From HGM11501 sp045123995 (GTDB lineage: Bacteria; Bacillota; Clostridia; CAKSNL01; HGM11501), in contig JBGVKY010000026.1 in the NCBI GenBank assembly GCA_045123995.1, positions 1-64,000 on the forward strand: DNA of 64,000 bases, written 5' to 3'. Numbering within the stretch: the first letter of the stretch is position 1; each line of letters begins with the position of its first letter. The notes beneath the pieces are model-generated. The model saw nothing but the letters and a program-made list of their open reading frames with translations. It did no database searches and was not told the origin of the DNA. Below, piece after piece: positions 38,910 through 47,710 of the stretch. Made by a program: the position numbers and the translations under genes.

Positions 38910-40523
38910 ATGACAATCGGCGAAAAAATAGCATATCTCAGAAGTAATTTGGATATTTCTCAGGAACAGCTTGCTGAAAAGATCAATGTATCACGCCAGT
39001 CTGTTTCGAAGTGGGAAATGGATCAGGCTCTTCCACAGATTGATAAGGTTCTTCAGCTTTGCGAACTTTTCAAAGTTACGGCAGATGAGCTTTTGCAGGA
39101 TTCTGTGGAAATTAAGAAGCAGAGCCGCAAAAAGAATAAGTATTTCGGAACCGACGGATTCAGAGGGGAAGCTAACGTAAACTTAACTTCTGACCAGGCT
39201 TATAAAGTGGGAAGGTTTTTAGGCTGGTATTTTTCTTCCAAACTTTCAGGATGTGAGAAAACAGGCTACAGACCCCGTATAGTTATAGGTAAGGATACCC
39301 GTCGTTCAAGCTATATGCTGGAATATTCCATTGTTGCAGGCATCACCGCTTCGGGTGCTGATGCTTATATGCTTCATGTTACAACAACACCCAGCGTTTC
39401 TTATGTAACACGACAGGATGAATTCGACTGTGGTATAATGATTACAGCATCTCATAATCCTTTCTACGATAACGGAATAAAGATTATAAACCGTTACGGA
39501 GAAAAGCTTGATGATGACACAACTGCTTTGATTGAAGCTTACATAGATGGTGATATGTCAGCTCTTGGTGTGGAGATGCCTGATTTACCTCTTGCTAAGA
39601 GAGAGCATATCGGTTGTATTGTTGACTATGTGTCAGGAAGAAACCGTTATGTAGGATATCTTATCTCCCTGGCATCTAATTCTTATAAGAATTTAAGAAT
39701 AGGTCTTGATTGTGCAAATGGTGCTTCATGGATGATTGCGAAGGCTGTATTCGGAGCACTGGGTGCACAGATGGTTGTTGTTGGCGACGAGCCTGACGGT
39801 CTTAACGTAAATAATGGTTGCGGATCTACACATATTGAAAACCTTTGTAAGGTAGTTAAGGAACAACATCTTGATTTAGGTTTTGCCTTTGACGGGGATT
39901 GTGACAGATGTATAGCTGTTGACGGTAATGGAAAGGAAGTTGACGGCGATGCTATGCTTTATATCTTGGGCAAGAGGTTAAAGGGTAGAGGAATGCTCAA
40001 CCAGAACACTGTGGTTGCAACGGTAATGTCGAACTCAGGCTTTGTAAAGAGCCTTGAAGAAGCGGGTATGAACTGTGCACAGACAAAGGTCGGAGACCGT
40101 TTTGTATATGAATGTATGCAGGAAAATGATTTCGGTCTTGGCGGTGAGCAGTCAGGTCATATTATTTTGAAGAAATATGCAACAACAGGCGATGGTCTTT
40201 TAACCGCAATCATGATTCTTGAAGAAATCTGCGATTCCAAGATGACTCTTGCTGAGTTGGCAGCACCTGTTAAGCTTTATCCCCAGTATACCAGAAATAT
40301 ACGCGTAAAGGATAAGGCTGCGGTTATGAGTGACGAGGCTGTATTAAACGAAGTAAAGGAAGTTGAAAAGCTTATAAATAAAAAGGGTAGAGCTCTTTTG
40401 CGAGAAAGCGGAACAGAGCCTGTTATCAGAGTTATGATTGAAAGCGAAACAAGCGAAAAATGCGTGGAATACGCAGACAGAATAGCAAGTGTTATTCTTA
40501 AAGGAGGCCACGGCGTTGAGTGA
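38910..40523 (+). CDS. HTH domain fused to phosphoglucosamine/phosphohexomutase
   Basis: The 537-residue protein begins with a complete XRE helix-turn-helix (residues 1-65; ISQEQLAEKINVSRQSVSKWE), joined by a short basic linker (about 66-78) to a full alpha-D-phosphohexomutase closest to GlmM (KYFGTDGFRG at about 78). The phosphoserine loop ITASHNPF, metal loop DGDCDR (usual DGDGDR) and phosphate-binding RESGTEPVIRV are present, so activity is expected: glucosamine-6-P to glucosamine-1-P or a related sugar. The linked HTH suggests an enzyme that also regulates transcription according to substrate. It is followed by an acyltransferase and nagB. Confidence 0.9.
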   Translation: MTIGEKIAYLRSNLDISQEQLAEKINVSRQSVSKWEMDQALPQIDKVLQLCELFKVTADELLQDSVEIKKQSRKKNKYFGTDGFRGEANVNLTSDQAYKVGRFLGWYFSSKLSGCEKTGYRPRIVIGKDTRRSSYMLEYSIVAGITASGADAYMLHVTTTPSVSYVTRQDEFDCGIMITASHNPFYDNGIKIINRYGEKLDDDTTALIEAYIDGDMSALGVEMPDLPLAKREHIGCIVDYVSGRNRYVGYLISLASNSYKNLRIGLDCANGASWMIAKAVFGALGAQMVVVGDEPDGLNVNNGCGSTHIENLCKVVKEQHLDLGFAFDGDCDRCIAVDGNGKEVDGDAMLYILGKRLKGRGMLNQNTVVATVMSNSGFVKSLEEAGMNCAQTKVGDRFVYECMQENDFGLGGEQSGHIILKKYATTGDGLLTAIMILEEICDSKMTLAELAAPVKLYPQYTRNIRVKDKAAVMSDEAVLNEVKEVEKLINKKGRALLRESGTEPVIRVMIESETSEKCVEYADRIASVILKGGHGVE

Positions 40524-41178
40524 TAAGTTAAAGACAAAAGAATTGTTCGAGTGTAAAAATCCTTATCTTAAAGACCTTTTTGAAACCTCGGAATATCCCT
40601 GGGATATTCTTCCCAGAATTAAGGAATACATAAATAATTTAATAAAAAAGGGAATTCCCGGCTATACATTGCTTAAAGAGGGTGTGCTTGTTGGCGAAAA
40701 TGTTAAAATTTACGATACAGCAACAATCGAAGCGCCTGCAGTAATCGGTTCGGGTACAGAAGTAAGACCCGGCGCATTTTTAAGAGGAAATGTAATAATC
40801 GGCGAAAACTGTGTTATCGGAAATTCCAGCGAATTCAAAAATTGTGTTCTCCTGGATAAGGTTCAGGCTCCTCACTATAATTATGTTGGAGATTCGGTTT
40901 TGGGAAATCATGCACATATGGGTGCTGGTGCAGTTTGCTCTAATTTGAAGTCCGACCAGAAGGCAGTTGTAATTCACGGCGAGAAGGACTATGACACAAA
41001 TCTCCGTAAAGTTGGCGGAATTTTGGCAGATAATGCAGATATCGGATGCGGATGTGTGTTAAATCCCGGTACAGTTGTGGGTAAAAATACATCAGTTTAT
41101 CCCTTGACTCCTTTAAGAGGAGTATATCCTGAAAATTCAATAGTAAAGAGTCAGAAAGTTTTTGTAGAAAGAAAGTGA
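40516..41178 (+). CDS. Left-handed beta-helix acyl/nucleotidyltransferase-like protein (GlmU C-terminal type)
   Basis: The 220-residue protein has an N-terminal helical extension (about 1-55) and a left-handed beta-helix of hexapeptide repeats (VLVGENVKIYDTATIEAPAVIG, split in the protein as successive coils). Its core, NSSEFKNCVLLDKVQAPHYNYVGDSVLGN, resembles the acetyltransferase domain of GlmU, including the conserved YxGD and the following GAG. No nucleotidyltransferase Rossmann domain is present. It likely acylates an amino sugar phosphate. Start TTG 40516 lies 8 nt after SD aaggagg and overlaps the previous stop; GTG 40489 is rejected because it precedes the SD. Confidence 0.83.
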   Translation: MSDKLKTKELFECKNPYLKDLFETSEYPWDILPRIKEYINNLIKKGIPGYTLLKEGVLVGENVKIYDTATIEAPAVIGSGTEVRPGAFLRGNVIIGENCVIGNSSEFKNCVLLDKVQAPHYNYVGDSVLGNHAHMGAGAVCSNLKSDQKAVVIHGEKDYDTNLRKVGGILADNADIGCGCVLNPGTVVGKNTSVYPLTPLRGVYPENSIVKSQKVFVERK

Positions 41179-41186
41179 GGATAATT

Positions 41187-41897
41187 ATGAATTACATAGT
41201 AACAGAAAGTTATGAAGAGTTAAGCCGTAAAGCGGCAAATATCATTGGCGCAGTGGTTATAAACAAGCCAGATGCAGTTTTGGGTCTTGCTACAGGCTCA
41301 TCACCTCTCGGAACATATGGCAATCTTGCTAAAATGTATAAAGATGGTGATTTGGATTTTTCTAAGGTAACTTCCGTAAACCTTGATGAATACGAAGGTC
41401 TTGATGTTACTAATGACCAGAGCTACCGTTATTTCATGAATGAAAATCTTTTCTCCAAGATAAATATTGATATAAAGAAGACTTTTGTTCCCAACGGATG
41501 CGCAAAGGATTTAGCTAAAGAAGGCGAAGAGTATGATGCCCTTATAAAGTCCTTGGGAGGAATAGACATTCAGCTTTTAGGAATAGGTCTTGATGGTCAT
41601 ATCGGCTTTAATGAACCTGATGATGTATTTGTAGGACCTACTCATGCAGTAGATTTAGATCCCTCTACGATAGAAGCAAACGCAAGATTTTTTGCATCCA
41701 TCGATGATGTTCCCAAGAGAGCAATTACAATGGGCATGATGTCTATTATGCAGGCTAAGAAGATTCTCTTAATTGCCAATGGTGCAAAGAAGAAGGAAAT
41801 ATGTGAAAAGGCATTCTTCGGACCCATCACACCGAAAGTACCTGCATCAATTCTTCAGCTTCATCCTGATGTAACAGTAATTTTCAGTGAGAACTAA
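41187..41897 (+). CDS. nagB: Glucosamine-6-phosphate deaminase
   Basis: The 236-residue enzyme converts glucosamine-6-P to fructose-6-P and ammonia. LATGSSPLGTYG, VNLDEYEGL and LLGIGLDGHIGFNEP are the standard NagB motifs. ATG 41187 has SD gtgagg; GTG 41175 lies in that SD. With the upstream HTH-mutase and acyltransferase this makes a three-gene amino-sugar unit that can route glucosamine-6-P either to glycolysis or to cell-wall precursors. Confidence 0.95.
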   Translation: MNYIVTESYEELSRKAANIIGAVVINKPDAVLGLATGSSPLGTYGNLAKMYKDGDLDFSKVTSVNLDEYEGLDVTNDQSYRYFMNENLFSKINIDIKKTFVPNGCAKDLAKEGEEYDALIKSLGGIDIQLLGIGLDGHIGFNEPDDVFVGPTHAVDLDPSTIEANARFFASIDDVPKRAITMGMMSIMQAKKILLIANGAKKKEICEKAFFGPITPKVPASILQLHPDVTVIFSEN

Positions 41898-41937
41898 TAA
41901 AAAAGAGTATTGCGAAAGCAATACTCTTTTTTATTAG
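41896..41937. terminator. Bidirectional terminator between nagB and the rpiR-type gene
   Basis: A perfect 19-bp stem (41896-41914 with 41919-41937) and GAAA tetraloop, serving both convergent genes. Confidence 0.93.
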
Positions 41938-42770
41938 TATTTTTTAGAAAGTAAGGAACGTTCGGTTTCCTTGATGGAGTGCAACGCCTTTTCGGAATGA
42001 CTGAGTATAATATAATGGTAGATAACGTCAATAATCGCAAGCTGAACAATTCTGGAGTTTAAGGCTAAGATACTGTACTCTGTTTCATCTGCCGAAGTAA
42101 ATAAAGGAATGTCAGTATATTTAAGGAGAGGAGATTTTCCTTTATTGGTTATAGCTATTGTGGTTGCCCCGTGTTCCTTTGCGAGTTTTACAGCATCAAC
42201 AATATCTTTTGAAGATCCGGAATGTGAAATAGCAATAACCACGTCGTTATCAGACAGGTGGGAAGAGGCAATAACTTGCATATGGTTGTCAGAGTAAGCC
42301 ACGGCGTTAAGTCCGGCTCTTAAAAACTTATGACTGGCATCCATAGCAAGAGATGCAGAGTTGCCGAGACCGAATATCACGATTTTACTGGCTTCTGTTA
42401 TTTTTTTACAAGCTTTTTCAAGATAATCTGGGTGTAATGATTTTTTTGTCTTTTCCAACGAAAGATATATATCATTGCATATTTTTTCATATATTTCGGA
42501 AGGCTTATCATCAGAGGATATATTTGAATTTATAGGAGAGGTTCCGCCTTCTGCTGCAAGAGAAATTTTAAGTTCCTGATATCCGCTTAATCCAAGACGT
42601 TTGGAAAATCTTACTATTGTGGCTTCGGAGCATTTGCATTGTTCGGCAAGCTCTACTATTGATAAAGAAATGATTTTGCCGGGATTTTCAAAAATCCAGT
42701 CGGCTATTTGTTTTTCTGCTTTGCCCATTTCGGTGTAATGCATTTTAATGTTGAGAGATATTTTATCCAT
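41934..42770 (-). CDS. MurR/RpiR-family transcriptional regulator
   Basis: The 278-residue protein has an N-terminal RpiR helix-turn-helix (about 1-77; VELAEQCKCSEATIVRFSKRLG) and a C-terminal SIS phosphosugar-binding domain (about 105-260; IFGLGNSA, AISHSGSSKDIVDAV). Such regulators sense sugar phosphates. It is convergent with the nagB unit and divergent from the ten-gene sugar operon at 42945. The divergent arrangement and an inverted repeat between the promoters point to the latter as its main target; the amino-sugar genes may also be in its regulon. Confidence 0.92.
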   Translation of the reverse strand: MDKISLNIKMHYTEMGKAEKQIADWIFENPGKIISLSIVELAEQCKCSEATIVRFSKRLGLSGYQELKISLAAEGGTSPINSNISSDDKPSEIYEKICNDIYLSLEKTKKSLHPDYLEKACKKITEASKIVIFGLGNSASLAMDASHKFLRAGLNAVAYSDNHMQVIASSHLSDNDVVIAISHSGSSKDIVDAVKLAKEHGATTIAITNKGKSPLLKYTDIPLFTSADETEYSILALNSRIVQLAIIDVIYHYIILSHSEKALHSIKETERSLLSKKY

Positions 42771-42803
42771 ATTGTACCTCTAAAGAAAATATTTTCATCA
42801 CAT

Positions 42804-42832
42804 ATTGTAACATATGACCGATTTTTTGTCAA
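42804..42832 (-). promoter_or_regulatory. Promoter of the rpiR-type gene
   Basis: On the minus strand TTGACA (42832-42827), 17-nt spacer, TACAAT (42809-42804). Confidence 0.82.
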
Positions 42833-42850
42833 TTTGAAAAAATATTCAAA
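42833..42850. promoter_or_regulatory. Candidate RpiR operator between divergent promoters
   Basis: TTTGAA (42833-42838) and TTCAAA (42845-42850) form an inverted repeat with a 6-nt spacer. It lies exactly between the -35 boxes of the divergent promoters, where one bound dimer could control both. RpiR-family sites are often TGAA-n-TTCA palindromes. Confidence 0.5.
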
Positions 42851-42856
42851 AAAGGG

Positions 42857-42885
42857 TTGAAAAAAGTTTCATAATATGATATAAT
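42857..42885 (+). promoter_or_regulatory. Promoter of the ten-gene sugar operon
   Basis: TTGAAA (42857-42862), 17-nt spacer, TATAAT (42880-42885), about 53 bp before the first start codon. Confidence 0.83.
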
Positions 42886-42944
42886 CTACTTGTAAAAAAC
42901 GGCGAAAAATAAAAATAATTTTCAAAAATGGAGGAAGAGGATAT

Positions 42945-44348
42945 ATGCTTAATTACAAAGTAAAAATCGGTCTCGTTCCGGATGTCCGTAATCTGGGAGA
43001 TTTTGCTACAAGAAAGGGCATTTTTGAACCTGCCAAGGGTGCAGAAAACAAGGATAAGGCCATAAAGTTCATTAAAGACAATTTCTGTGATGAAATAACG
43101 GAATTTACTGACCTTGAGTGGCTTAATGAATTGGGAGTTCTCTACAAAAACGAAGATTGCGATAAGGTTTGCGAATACTTAAGAAAAGAAAAGGTTGACG
43201 CAATATTTATCTTGAACTGCAACTTCGGTAATGAAGAGGTTTTGGGACAGGTTGCAAAGAAGATGAATCTTCCTGTGCTTTTATGGGGTCCTCAGGATAT
43301 GGTTTTCGAAGCTGACGGTCAAAGATATACCGATGCACAGTGCGGTCTTTTTGCTATCAGCAAGCAATTAAGACGTTACAAGATTCCTTTTTCTTACATA
43401 GAAAACTGTCCCGTTGAAAGTGAAATTTTCTCTCAGGGCTTAAAGAAATTTCTTTCTGTTGTAACAATGGTTAAAAATTTCAAAAACCTTACTGTAACTC
43501 AGGTGGGTACAAGACTCACTCCCTTTAAGAGTGTAATGTACAACGAACTTGAACTTACAGAAAAATTCGGAATTAACCTTAACAATGTTAATATGGCTGT
43601 GGTAGTAGATAAGTTCAACAAGGTTTTAGCTGACGAAAGCATTTCTCTTGACAAAGACTTGGCGGACTTAAAGGCGAAATATGACGTGGCAGGATTGGAT
43701 GACGAAGTTTTAAGAAAGATGCTTGCATTTGTATATGTGTACAAGAAGATTTTAGAGGAAACAAATGCTGATGTTCTGGCGTCCGAGTGCTGGTCAGCAA
43801 TGCCTCTTGCGGTGGGTGCAAATCCCTGTCTTGCCATGAGCATTCTTGCTGATATGGGCTATATCGTAACTTGTGAAGCCGACATTCACGGTGCAATCAC
43901 CAATGCGCTTTTACTCTGTGCGGTAAGAGGTAAGGGTGCTCCGCTTTTCGGAGAATTTACAGTAAGACATCCTGAAAATAAAAATGCAGAGTTGTTATGG
44001 CACTGTGGACCGTTCCCTTATTCAATGCATGCAGAGGATTCTAAGCCCAAGCTCTTTAATACAAAACCCAGTTTCAGAGCGAAGGATGGAGAATATACTA
44101 TTGCCCGATTCCAGGGAGATGCAGGAAACTATACTCTCTTAGTGGGCGAATTCAAAACTACAGATGGTCCTTTAACATTCGGAACCTATATGTGGGCGGA
44201 ATTTAAGAACTGGTCAGAAGTAGAAAAGAAAATGATTTTTGGACCATATATTCATCATATGAGTGAATTGTACGGAAAACATGCAGAGGTTCTGGAGGAA
44301 TTCTGCAAGTTCATTCCCGGCCTTGAGTTTGATCCATTAGAGAAATAA
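42945..44348 (+). CDS. L-fucose/L-arabinose isomerase-family protein
   Basis: The 467-residue protein belongs to the fucose/arabinose isomerase superfamily, metal-dependent aldose-ketose isomerases. The layout is an N-terminal Rossmann-like region (KIGLVPDVRNLGDF), a central domain with NCNFGNEEV and LLWGPQD, and a C-terminal domain with ECWSAMP and CEADIHGAITNALL, where the Glu and Asp/His metal ligands of the family are expected. It is not close enough to FucI or AraA to fix the substrate. It opens a ten-gene operon and should supply the ketose or act on a related sugar or sugar acid. The SD is ggaggaagagg. Confidence 0.87.
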   Translation: MLNYKVKIGLVPDVRNLGDFATRKGIFEPAKGAENKDKAIKFIKDNFCDEITEFTDLEWLNELGVLYKNEDCDKVCEYLRKEKVDAIFILNCNFGNEEVLGQVAKKMNLPVLLWGPQDMVFEADGQRYTDAQCGLFAISKQLRRYKIPFSYIENCPVESEIFSQGLKKFLSVVTMVKNFKNLTVTQVGTRLTPFKSVMYNELELTEKFGINLNNVNMAVVVDKFNKVLADESISLDKDLADLKAKYDVAGLDDEVLRKMLAFVYVYKKILEETNADVLASECWSAMPLAVGANPCLAMSILADMGYIVTCEADIHGAITNALLLCAVRGKGAPLFGEFTVRHPENKNAELLWHCGPFPYSMHAEDSKPKLFNTKPSFRAKDGEYTIARFQGDAGNYTLLVGEFKTTDGPLTFGTYMWAEFKNWSEVEKKMIFGPYIHHMSELYGKHAEVLEEFCKFIPGLEFDPLEK

Positions 44349-44367
44349 TTAAAAGGAGAAGAAAAAA

Positions 44368-45792
44368 ATGACTGATTTTTTATTTGATGTGATTGCAACT
44401 GAACTTGAAGATGCAGTCGGAAGAGAAAACTGTTCAACAAGAACAATTGATAAGCTAACTCATAGTGTTGACTATTTTTGGCTTTCAAGAATGTGGGCAG
44501 ACAGAGGTTTAAGAATGCCTGAGGGTGATTTTATTGTTGCACCAAAGGATGCAAAGGAAGTTTCTGCAGTATTGAAGATTGCAAACTACTACAAAATCCC
44601 TGTAACAACCTGGGGTGCAGGTGGTGGAACACAAGGTGGTGCTATTCCTGTTTGCGGTGGTATCGTTCTTGATACTAAGAGAATGAATAAAATTTATGAT
44701 GTAAATGAACAGGGAATGTACATAGAATGTGGAACCGGTGCTATATATAAGCATATTGAATGGGCAGCAAACGAAAGAGGTTATGCTACAATGCATTATC
44801 CTTCTTCACTTACCTGTTCAACGGTAGGTGGATTTTTAGCACATCGCGGTATCGGTGTATCATCTACCAAGTATGGAAAGATTGACGATATGGTACTTCA
44901 GATGGAAGTTGTTTTGCCCAACGGTGATATTATTGAAACTTCACCTGCACCTAAGCATGCGGCAGGTCCTGACTTAAACCAGATATTTATAGGATCAGAG
45001 GGAACTTTGGGTGTAATGACAAAAGCTCAGATGCGAATTTACGAGCAGCCTGAATCTCGTCAGTTCAGAGGATTTTTGTTCCATAATATGACTGATGCAT
45101 TCAATGCAGGAAGAGAGCTTTTGCAGAAGTTCAAGCCTTCTGTAATGCGTCTTTACGACGAGGCTGAAACCGCATCACTTATAAAGAAAATTGTAGGTGT
45201 TGAAAAGCCGGGTGCATTTATGAACATCGCCATTGAGGGTGTTAAAGAAATGGCAGACCTTGAAATGAAAATTCTTCTTGAAACTTTCGGCAAATACGGT
45301 GCAGAAGATTTAGGCTCTGAATACGGCGAAAAGTGGTGGAAAGAAAAAATTACATTCTTCTATCCCGGTCACATGATGGATATTCCGCAGTGCTTCGGTA
45401 CAATGGATACTATTGCTCCTTATGATAAGATTGAAAAAATCTACTGGGCAATGAAAGAGTCTATAGAAACAAACTTCCCACAGGCGAAATTCATAGCACA
45501 CTTTTCACATTGGTATGAGTGGGGTTGTATGATTTATGACCGCTTTATCGTTGATGGAGATAAAGTTCCTCAGGATCCTCATGAAGCATTTAGACTTCAT
45601 CAGGCAATTTGGAATTGCGGTGTAAGAACAGCACTCGCTAACGGCGGCGTTGTAAACGACCATCACGGTGTAGGAATTAAGCTTGGCAGACTTATGAAGG
45701 AACAGTATGGTCCTGCAATGCAGGTTTTTGAAGGAATAAAGAAACAGCTTGATCCTAACGGAATTATGAATCCGTTTAAGCTTGGTTTATAA
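44368..45792 (+). CDS. FAD-binding oxidoreductase, GlcD/AGPS type
   Basis: The 474-residue flavoprotein is of the VAO/PCMH superfamily. The FAD-binding PP-loop is seen in VTTWGAGGGTQGGAIPVCGG (about 75-94) and continues with SLTCSTVGGFLAHRG; the C-terminal substrate domain has GGVVNDHHGVGIKLG, close to the His-rich motif of alkyldihydroxyacetonephosphate synthase and of D-2-hydroxyacid dehydrogenases. It probably oxidises an alpha-hydroxy acid or sugar acid. The next gene encodes a GlcF-like Fe-S protein and the last gene of the operon an ETF, suggesting electron transfer through those partners. Confidence 0.9.
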   Translation: MTDFLFDVIATELEDAVGRENCSTRTIDKLTHSVDYFWLSRMWADRGLRMPEGDFIVAPKDAKEVSAVLKIANYYKIPVTTWGAGGGTQGGAIPVCGGIVLDTKRMNKIYDVNEQGMYIECGTGAIYKHIEWAANERGYATMHYPSSLTCSTVGGFLAHRGIGVSSTKYGKIDDMVLQMEVVLPNGDIIETSPAPKHAAGPDLNQIFIGSEGTLGVMTKAQMRIYEQPESRQFRGFLFHNMTDAFNAGRELLQKFKPSVMRLYDEAETASLIKKIVGVEKPGAFMNIAIEGVKEMADLEMKILLETFGKYGAEDLGSEYGEKWWKEKITFFYPGHMMDIPQCFGTMDTIAPYDKIEKIYWAMKESIETNFPQAKFIAHFSHWYEWGCMIYDRFIVDGDKVPQDPHEAFRLHQAIWNCGVRTALANGGVVNDHHGVGIKLGRLMKEQYGPAMQVFEGIKKQLDPNGIMNPFKLGL

Positions 45793-45806
45793 GGAGGGGA
45801 CTTACT

Positions 45807-46877
45807 ATGCAATTTACACAGAAATCAAAAGAACATATAGATTCATGCCGTTTTTGCTGGATGTGCCACCATGTGTGTCCTATAGGCAATGCAACAGGCT
45901 TGGAAAGAAACACAGCAAGAGCAAGAGCGCTTGGTCTTTCTCTTGTAGCACGTGATGCTGTTGAATATTCCAATGATATTATAAATAATGTTTACGAATG
46001 TTCACTTTGTGGCGGTTGTATGACAGACTGTGTTACAGGCTGGAACCCCGTTATGTTTACAAGGGAAGCAAGACTTGGAGCAGCCCTTGACGGAAAACTT
46101 CCCGACTATGTAATGACAATGATTCAGAATTTGAATGAAAAAGGCAATATCTATGGTGCAGACAAAAACGAAAATATCCCTGAAATCAATGGCGGAGATA
46201 TACTTTTCTTCACAGGCGAAGATGTAAGAGCAAAGGGATGTGCGAAAACTGCAGTTGAACTTTTGAAAAAAGCAGGTGTTGATTTCACTCTCTTGAAGGA
46301 TGAGCCTAACAGTGGATATTCAATGGATTTCCTTATAGGTGCAGCGGCAGAAACTAAGGAAGTCATGGAAAACTGTGCAAAGACCCTTAATAATTACAAA
46401 AAGGTTATATGCTATGACCCCGCCGACGCAAAGGTAATGATGCGTGAATATAAGGAGTGGGGAATCGAACTTAAATGTGAGGTTGTTACATTTACAGCCT
46501 TTTTAGCAGCACTTATCAAAGACGGCAAGCTCAACCTCAAGAAGCAGAAACTTAACTTCACACCTCAGGACAGTCCTCTTCTCGCAAGAGACCTTAATGA
46601 AACAGAGCCCGTTCGTGAAATTCTTTCTGCTTGCGGTGAGGTTAATGAAATGCTTCTTAACCGCCAGCACACAATGCTTGCAGGTAACCTCATAATGAAT
46701 GAGTATATGCCCAATGTTATAAAAATGGTTGCAGAAAACAGATGGATAAACGCAAAAAACGCAAATGCAGAAATTCTCGTTACATCTTCTCCTGCAGAAT
46801 ATATGATGCTCAACAGCACAAAGCCCGAAGATATCGAGCTTATTACAATTGAGGAGGCTGTACTTAAATGCTTGTAA
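45807..46877 (+). CDS. (Fe-S)-binding protein, GlcF-like partner subunit
   Basis: The 356-residue protein has an N-terminal ferredoxin-like pair of cluster sites, Cys14/17/20/24 (CRFCWMCHHVCP) and Cys65/68/71/75 (CSLCGGCMTDC), for two [4Fe-4S] clusters, as in GlcF and LutA. The C-terminal part lacks the usual repeated CCG motifs, so heterodisulfide-reductase-like chemistry is not evident and it probably only relays electrons. It lies 14 nt after the flavoprotein gene and overlaps the aldolase gene by 10 bp. Confidence 0.87.
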   Translation: MQFTQKSKEHIDSCRFCWMCHHVCPIGNATGLERNTARARALGLSLVARDAVEYSNDIINNVYECSLCGGCMTDCVTGWNPVMFTREARLGAALDGKLPDYVMTMIQNLNEKGNIYGADKNENIPEINGGDILFFTGEDVRAKGCAKTAVELLKKAGVDFTLLKDEPNSGYSMDFLIGAAAETKEVMENCAKTLNNYKKVICYDPADAKVMMREYKEWGIELKCEVVTFTAFLAALIKDGKLNLKKQKLNFTPQDSPLLARDLNETEPVREILSACGEVNEMLLNRQHTMLAGNLIMNEYMPNVIKMVAENRWINAKNANAEILVTSSPAEYMMLNSTKPEDIELITIEEAVLKCL

Positions 46878-47707
46878 GTTTAAAAGAAATCATTGATATA
46901 GCTGAAAAAGGCAATTTTGCAATTCCTGCTTTCAATGTTTATAACACAGAAACCATTATGGGAATCGTAAAAGCTGCAGAAGAATTAAGAGCTCCTGTGA
47001 TTATTCAGGTATATCCCAGACTTCTTAATGAAGAAGTGGGTTATTACCTTTGTCCTGCCGTAGTTGCAGCAGCAAGAAAAGCAACAGTTCCTGTTTGCTT
47101 CCACTTAGATCACGGCCCCTCGGAATTGGAGGTCCAGAAAGCCCTTCGTTGGGGGGTAACAGGCATAATGTATGACGGCTCTGTTCATCCTCTTGAAGAA
47201 AATATCGAAAATACGAAGCATATTGTTGATATTTGCGGAGCTATTGATGTTTCTGTAGAGGGTGAGCTTGGCCATGTGGGAAGTGTAAATGATGATGCAA
47301 TGGAAGAATACACCGATCCCGAAGAGGCGGCAGAATTTGTAAAAAGAACTAACGTTACATGTCTTGCTGTTTTGATTGGTAATGCACACGGACACTACAA
47401 AAAAACTCCCAAGATTGATATAGAAAGAATCAAGGCTATAAGAGAAGCTACAGGAGGAATTCCTCTGGTGCTTCACGGCGGTTCTGGAATTCCCGATGAC
47501 CAGGTAAAAGCGGCAATTAAGGCCGGAATAAGAAAAATGAACATCGGAACAGATGTGTGCTGTGCCTTTGCGGAGGGAACAAAGGAGACTTTGGATGACC
47601 CTAACAGAAGTCTTGCAATCGACCTATTTATGAAACATCCCATCGAAACGGTTAAAAAACTTGCTATAGAGAAAATAAGACTGGTTGAAGCAGACGGAAA
47701 GGCATAA
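46868..47707 (+). CDS. Class II fructose-bisphosphate aldolase-family protein
   Basis: The 279-residue zinc-dependent aldolase is of the FbaA/GatY/KbaY/IolJ family. Zinc ligands are in FHLDHGPS (first His pair), GNAHGHYKK and VLHGGSGIPDD; the late NIGTDV phosphate-binding loop is present. It should cleave a ketose (bis)phosphate to DHAP plus an aldehyde. With the following PfkB kinase and IolB-like isomerase it reproduces the IolJ-IolC-IolB order of function in lower inositol catabolism. The start overlaps the previous gene by 10 bp, with SD gaggagg. Confidence 0.92.
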   Translation: MLVSLKEIIDIAEKGNFAIPAFNVYNTETIMGIVKAAEELRAPVIIQVYPRLLNEEVGYYLCPAVVAAARKATVPVCFHLDHGPSELEVQKALRWGVTGIMYDGSVHPLEENIENTKHIVDICGAIDVSVEGELGHVGSVNDDAMEEYTDPEEAAEFVKRTNVTCLAVLIGNAHGHYKKTPKIDIERIKAIREATGGIPLVLHGGSGIPDDQVKAAIKAGIRKMNIGTDVCCAFAEGTKETLDDPNRSLAIDLFMKHPIETVKKLAIEKIRLVEADGKA

Positions 47708-47710
47708 GTT

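Noticed and set aside
38910..39180. Separate HTH gene upstream of glmM
   Set aside because: The HTH and mutase are in one uninterrupted frame, and no internal SD with a start codon was noted near the mutase beginning.
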